Shown here one piece after another: positions 61,008 to 64,000 of a DNA stretch of 64,000 nt. The position numbers were made by a program, and so were the translations under genes. The notes below the pieces were generated by a model. The model made no database searches. It was not told where the DNA came from and saw only the letters and a list, made by a program, of their open reading frames with translations. This DNA is from Peptoniphilus lacrimalis DSM 7455 (GTDB lineage Bacteria; Bacillota; Clostridia; Tissierellales; Peptoniphilaceae), in NCBI RefSeq assembly GCF_000378725.1, contig NZ_KB900369.1, positions 1 to 64,000 on the forward strand, written 5' to 3'. Position 1 is the stretch's first letter, and each line of letters opens with the position of its first letter.

Positions 61008-61593
61008 AATTTATAACTTCCTTGATAATAGAATAATCAAATCCTCTAGCTAATAAAAATTTAATAACCTTATTTAGATTTTCGAAAGAATAATCATTAT
61101 TAGCTTTTTTTAAAAATAACTCATGAGCATTATTGTATTCAAGTTCATCATCAATTTCAGCAGATGCTTTTTCAATGATATTTTTTGATATTCCCTTTTC
61201 AAATAGGCTATATTTGATTTTTTTACTTCCATGCTTTTTTAATATTTGAGCGTCATGTATATAGGATACAGCGTAAGAATAGTCATCTAAAAATCCTTTT
61301 TCTGTGAGTAAATCAATTGTTTTTTCTATGTTATCATTAGATATTTTTTTTCTATATAAATAATCTTTAATCTGCTTAGAACTTTTTATATTAGAAAGAT
61401 ATCTGCAGGCTAAAATAAAGGCTCGAGTAAGTTGGTCTTGTTCATATAAACTATTATCGAAGTCATCAGAAACTTCAAGACCCTTATATAAATTAAATTT
61501 AACCAGACTATCCTCAACAATACTTACGCTTTTGCCATTATTAAATTCAACTATAAATTCATTTTTCTTATAAATAATTTTATTAATAATCAT
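60991..61593 (-). CDS. recX: RecX-family regulatory protein
   Basis: The 200-residue, mostly helical protein is built of three-helix repeats, with the family pattern AFILACRYLSNIKSSKQIKD-YL, FLDDYSYAVSYI and LLARGFDYSIIKEVI at the end. RecX dampens or tunes RecA filaments. No recA is in the window. The start is ATG 61593; the ribosome binding site is weak. It is cotranscribed with the GIY-YIG gene. Confidence 0.88.
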   Translation of the reverse strand: MIINKIIYKKNEFIVEFNNGKSVSIVEDSLVKFNLYKGLEVSDDFDNSLYEQDQLTRAFILACRYLSNIKSSKQIKDYLYRKKISNDNIEKTIDLLTEKGFLDDYSYAVSYIHDAQILKKHGSKKIKYSLFEKGISKNIIEKASAEIDDELEYNNAHELFLKKANNDYSFENLNKVIKFLLARGFDYSIIKEVINYEKER

Positions 61594-61772
61594 AACTATA
61601 TATTAGTTTAACAGAAAATTAAGATTAAAAAAACTAAGAATAGTCATAAGTCTTGAAAATTATGTAAAAATTAAATATAATCAGAATGGTTAAAATTCAC
61701 TTAAATAATTTAAAAATGGTAATAATTGCCTAAAAAGTATATAATATAGTTAGTTTTATTAGGAGTTGGAAT

Positions 61773-62213
61773 ATGTTTGAATTAATTTCACAAGTTTTGA
61801 AATACGTATTTATAATTATTATTTATCTTTTTATTTTCAGTATTTTAAGACTGATGTATCTTGATATTAGGCAAATGGGTACAAGAGGCACGTCCCTTGA
61901 GAATTCTTATTTAAAAGTTGTGAATAGACTAGATTCACTTTCTTTCAAAATGCAGGAGTATTATTTATTAGGTGGTAGCGTAACTTTAGGAAGGTCATCT
62001 AAAAATGATATAGTTATTAAAGATAAATTTGTGAGTAAAAATCATCTGAATATAACTGAAAGAAATGGAATTTTTTATTTAGAAGATTTAAATTCAGCTA
62101 ATGGAACCTATTTAAATGGAGAAAAAGTTGATGCTGGAACTTTGATCGAGCTTCAAAATGGTGACAAAATAGGTGTTGGGTTTATTCAATTTATATTTGT
62201 TGAAAATAGGTAA
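61773..62213 (+). CDS. FHA-domain membrane protein
   Basis: The 146-residue protein has one N-terminal membrane helix (about 8-28), a short linker, and a complete FHA domain with LGRSSKNDIVI, VSKNHLNI and DLNSANGTYLNGEKV, the residues that bind phosphothreonine peptides. It lies 12 bases before an FtsW/RodA gene and a PBP gene, the same trio (FhaB-RodA-PbpA) that Actinobacteria place beside Ser/Thr kinases. It probably brings a phosphorylated partner to the wall-synthesis complex. TAGGAG precedes the ATG. Confidence 0.9.
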   Translation: MFELISQVLKYVFIIIIYLFIFSILRLMYLDIRQMGTRGTSLENSYLKVVNRLDSLSFKMQEYYLLGGSVTLGRSSKNDIVIKDKFVSKNHLNITERNGIFYLEDLNSANGTYLNGEKVDAGTLIELQNGDKIGVGFIQFIFVENR

Positions 62214-62224
62214 AAAGGTGAAAT

Positions 62225-63493
62225 ATGATAAATTTTTTGCTTAAAAATAGAAGACCAGGAAATCTTCTTCTTATTTTTGAACTCTTATCTATATTTCTAT
62301 TATTCTTTTATAATAATAAACATATAGATAGGTATATTGCAATTTTATTTGTTGGTTTAGTTTTAATTATATACATTTCAAATTTAGTTTTAAGTAGGGT
62401 TTCTACTGGAGATAATTATATATTTTTAATAGTATCAATGCTTATGACTATAGGTATTGTAACTATATATAGAATATCACCAACTTTAGGGTTAAGACAA
62501 TTAGTGTGGGCTCTTATAGGTATTTTAACTTTTTACTTAACATACTTTGTTATTAGGGTAATGAGACGACTTGAAAATTTAACAACTCTTTATTTAGGCT
62601 TTTCAATTTTATTTTTTCTTTTAACATTAATTTTTGGTAAGGAATTACATGGTTCAAAAAACTGGATTGTATTTGGCAATGATGCGTTTTCAATCCAACT
62701 TTCGGAAATAACAAAAATACTTGTAATGTTTTTAATTGCATCTTTTTATACAAAATTTCAAGATAAATTGGAAAGAAATGGTTTTAAACATTCATCATAT
62801 TATTTGATGATTGTAATGTATGTATTTATAGGATTTTTGTTCCTACAAAAAGATTTAGGTACTGCAGTTGTATTTATGGGCATTTATACTTGCTTGCAAT
62901 TCGTATATGATAAAGATAGAACTTCACTTATAGTTAATATTTGCCTTATGATTTTTGGGGCTATTGTATCCTATTTCTTATTTTCACATGTAAGAACAAG
63001 GGTAACTATTTGGTTAAGTCCACTTGGAGCTATAAAGGGAAGAGCAGGTCAGGTAACAGAAGCTTTGTTTGCCATAGGTGAGGGAGGATTCTTTGGCTCT
63101 GGCATTGGTTTAGGTTATCCATCTCTAGTTGGCGTTAATGAATCAGATTTTATTTTTTCGGTTATATGTGAAGAAATGGGTGTATTTATGGGAATAGGTA
63201 TAATTATGCTATTTATGCTCTTAATATATAGAGCCGTAAAAATTGCCCTTAATCAAGAATTTATTTTCTATAGAATTTTAGCATTGGCAGTAGCAATACT
63301 TTTTGCCATTCATGCTTTTTTAAATATAGGAGGGGTTATAAAATTAATACCAATGACAGGTTTAACCTTGCCCTTTGTATCATATGGAGGTAGTGCTATG
63401 ATTTCTAGTTTTGTAGCTTTGGGTATTTTGCAGTTTACCGGAGAAGATATTTCTTATTTATATTCTAGGAGTTCAAATAATGAAAGCAAGTGA
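62225..63493 (+). CDS. FtsW/RodA/SpoVE family SEDS peptidoglycan glycosyltransferase
   Basis: The 422-residue membrane protein has about ten helices. SEDS hallmarks are visible: HGSKNWIVFGNDAFSIQLSE, FLQKDLGTAVVFMGIY with the essential Asp in the Lys-Asp-Leu-Gly context, and the C-terminal PFVSYGGSAMISSFVALG. SEDS proteins polymerise lipid II together with a class B PBP, which is the next gene, overlapping by 14 bases. FtsW and RodA cannot be separated safely from this sequence alone. AAAAGGTG precedes ATG 62225. Confidence 0.93.
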   Translation: MINFLLKNRRPGNLLLIFELLSIFLLFFYNNKHIDRYIAILFVGLVLIIYISNLVLSRVSTGDNYIFLIVSMLMTIGIVTIYRISPTLGLRQLVWALIGILTFYLTYFVIRVMRRLENLTTLYLGFSILFFLLTLIFGKELHGSKNWIVFGNDAFSIQLSEITKILVMFLIASFYTKFQDKLERNGFKHSSYYLMIVMYVFIGFLFLQKDLGTAVVFMGIYTCLQFVYDKDRTSLIVNICLMIFGAIVSYFLFSHVRTRVTIWLSPLGAIKGRAGQVTEALFAIGEGGFFGSGIGLGYPSLVGVNESDFIFSVICEEMGVFMGIGIIMLFMLLIYRAVKIALNQEFIFYRILALAVAILFAIHAFLNIGGVIKLIPMTGLTLPFVSYGGSAMISSFVALGILQFTGEDISYLYSRSSNNESK

Positions 63494-64000
63494 AAATAAA
63501 AGAATACTTGTGCTTTTAATTTTTTTAATAATTCTTTTATTAGCACCAATTGTATATTTAACATATTTTACAATTTTTAAAGCTCAAGATGCTATAAAAA
63601 ATCCTGCCAACAAAAGACCTATGATGGCTGAAAATGCAGTAAAAAGAGGAAATATTTATGATAGAGATGGTAATGTCTTAGCTTATTCTACGGGCGAAAA
63701 ATTTCAATATCAAAGAGTTTACAATTACCCTGTAATATACTCTCATATTGTGGGATATTCAAATAAAATTGTTTCAAAATATGGCATTGAAAAAGAATAC
63801 AATAGTTACCTTCTCGGAAAAGAAGGGTCTAAATTATTAAAAACCTTTAAGTCAATTTTCAATAAAAAATTAGATTTAAATATGGGCGATTCTTTAATAC
63901 TTACAACAAACACAGAGCTTCAAAAGAAAACAAGGTCAGTATTAGGGGAAAATAATGAAAAAGGTTCAGTTGTAATAATGAATCCAAAAAACGGTGAAAT
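63480..64000 (+). CDS. Class B penicillin-binding protein (partial, runs off window end)
   Basis: The frame starts at ATG 63480 inside the end of the SEDS gene and is open to the window end (173 codons). Residues 8-31 are a membrane anchor. KRGNIYDRDGNVLAYST is the standard start of the PBP2/PbpA pedestal domain, and GSVVIMNPKNGE is the start of the transpeptidase part. The catalytic Ser motif lies beyond the window. It would cross-link the glycan made by its SEDS partner. Confidence 0.9.
   Translation, partial: MKASENKRILVLLIFLIILLLAPIVYLTYFTIFKAQDAIKNPANKRPMMAENAVKRGNIYDRDGNVLAYSTGEKFQYQRVYNYPVIYSHIVGYSNKIVSKYGIEKEYNSYLLGKEGSKLLKTFKSIFNKKLDLNMGDSLILTTNTELQKKTRSVLGENNEKGSVVIMNPKNGE

Overview
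The window is AT-rich DNA with strong AGGAGG-type ribosome binding sites and short intergenic spaces. Its gene content points to a Gram-positive anaerobe of the Firmicutes, most like the Tissierellia family Peptoniphilaceae (Peptoniphilus/Anaerococcus type). The signs are a butyryl-CoA dehydrogenase fusion next to a flavodiiron protein, a giant SLH-anchored surface protein, an IspH-ribosomal S1 fusion, CdaA/CdaR, ScpAB, ECF transport and AgcS symporters. The organism assignment is an inference from gene content, not from a marker-gene comparison. I see no rRNA, tRNA or CRISPR array.

Layout. 1-7811 is an accessory island bounded by two copies of the 3' end of metG (methionyl-tRNA synthetase tRNA-binding domain). 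Between them lie an XRE regulator, a membrane protein behind a perfect palindrome, a 5'-truncated AraC regulator, a frameshifted MobA/MobL relaxase, two small ORFs, a membrane-anchored erythromycin-esterase-family protein, an ABC-ATPase stub, a methyltransferase and the last quarter of a tyrosine recombinase. It looks like a decayed integrative mobilizable element. 7989-17362 holds an ATC-hydrolase-family protein, a stalk-domain/lipoprotein pair, cca-glmM-degV-xpaC-telA, and a convergent EIIC-type membrane protein.

17570-20871 is the most distinctive locus. A clear promoter plus operator-like inverted repeat drives a three-part fusion (acyl-CoA dehydrogenase, C-terminal FAD domain of EtfA, rubredoxin), followed at once by a flavodiiron protein. 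Together these could pass electrons from an acyl-CoA through tethered FAD and rubredoxin to a diiron oxygen reductase. 21291-27014 encodes a 1907-residue surface protein with a TTG start. 27320-33270 carries prfB-pyrF-pyrE and ecfA1-ecfA2-ecfT-truA. 33351-37438 has an aromatic-acid-exporter-like protein and two tandem AgcS symporters.

37493-52590 is one long co-directional cluster of tightly packed housekeeping genes: asp23-like, nusB, xseA, xseB, ispA, tlyA, recN, a NUDIX hydrolase, purine nucleoside phosphorylase, an M50 protease, scpA, scpB, rluB, mnmM-like, a flavoprotein, cmk, plsC and ispH-rpsA. It has one good promoter at the front and the first convincing terminator at the end. 52655-56694 has a DUF5317-like protein, cdaA-cdaR (c-di-AMP synthesis) and guaB. 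56818-60713 is a two-component system with a lipoprotein and a small membrane protein. A GIY-YIG protein and RecX lie on the minus strand. The window ends in an FHA protein, an FtsW/RodA-type glycosyltransferase and the start of a class B penicillin-binding protein, a cell-wall synthesis operon.
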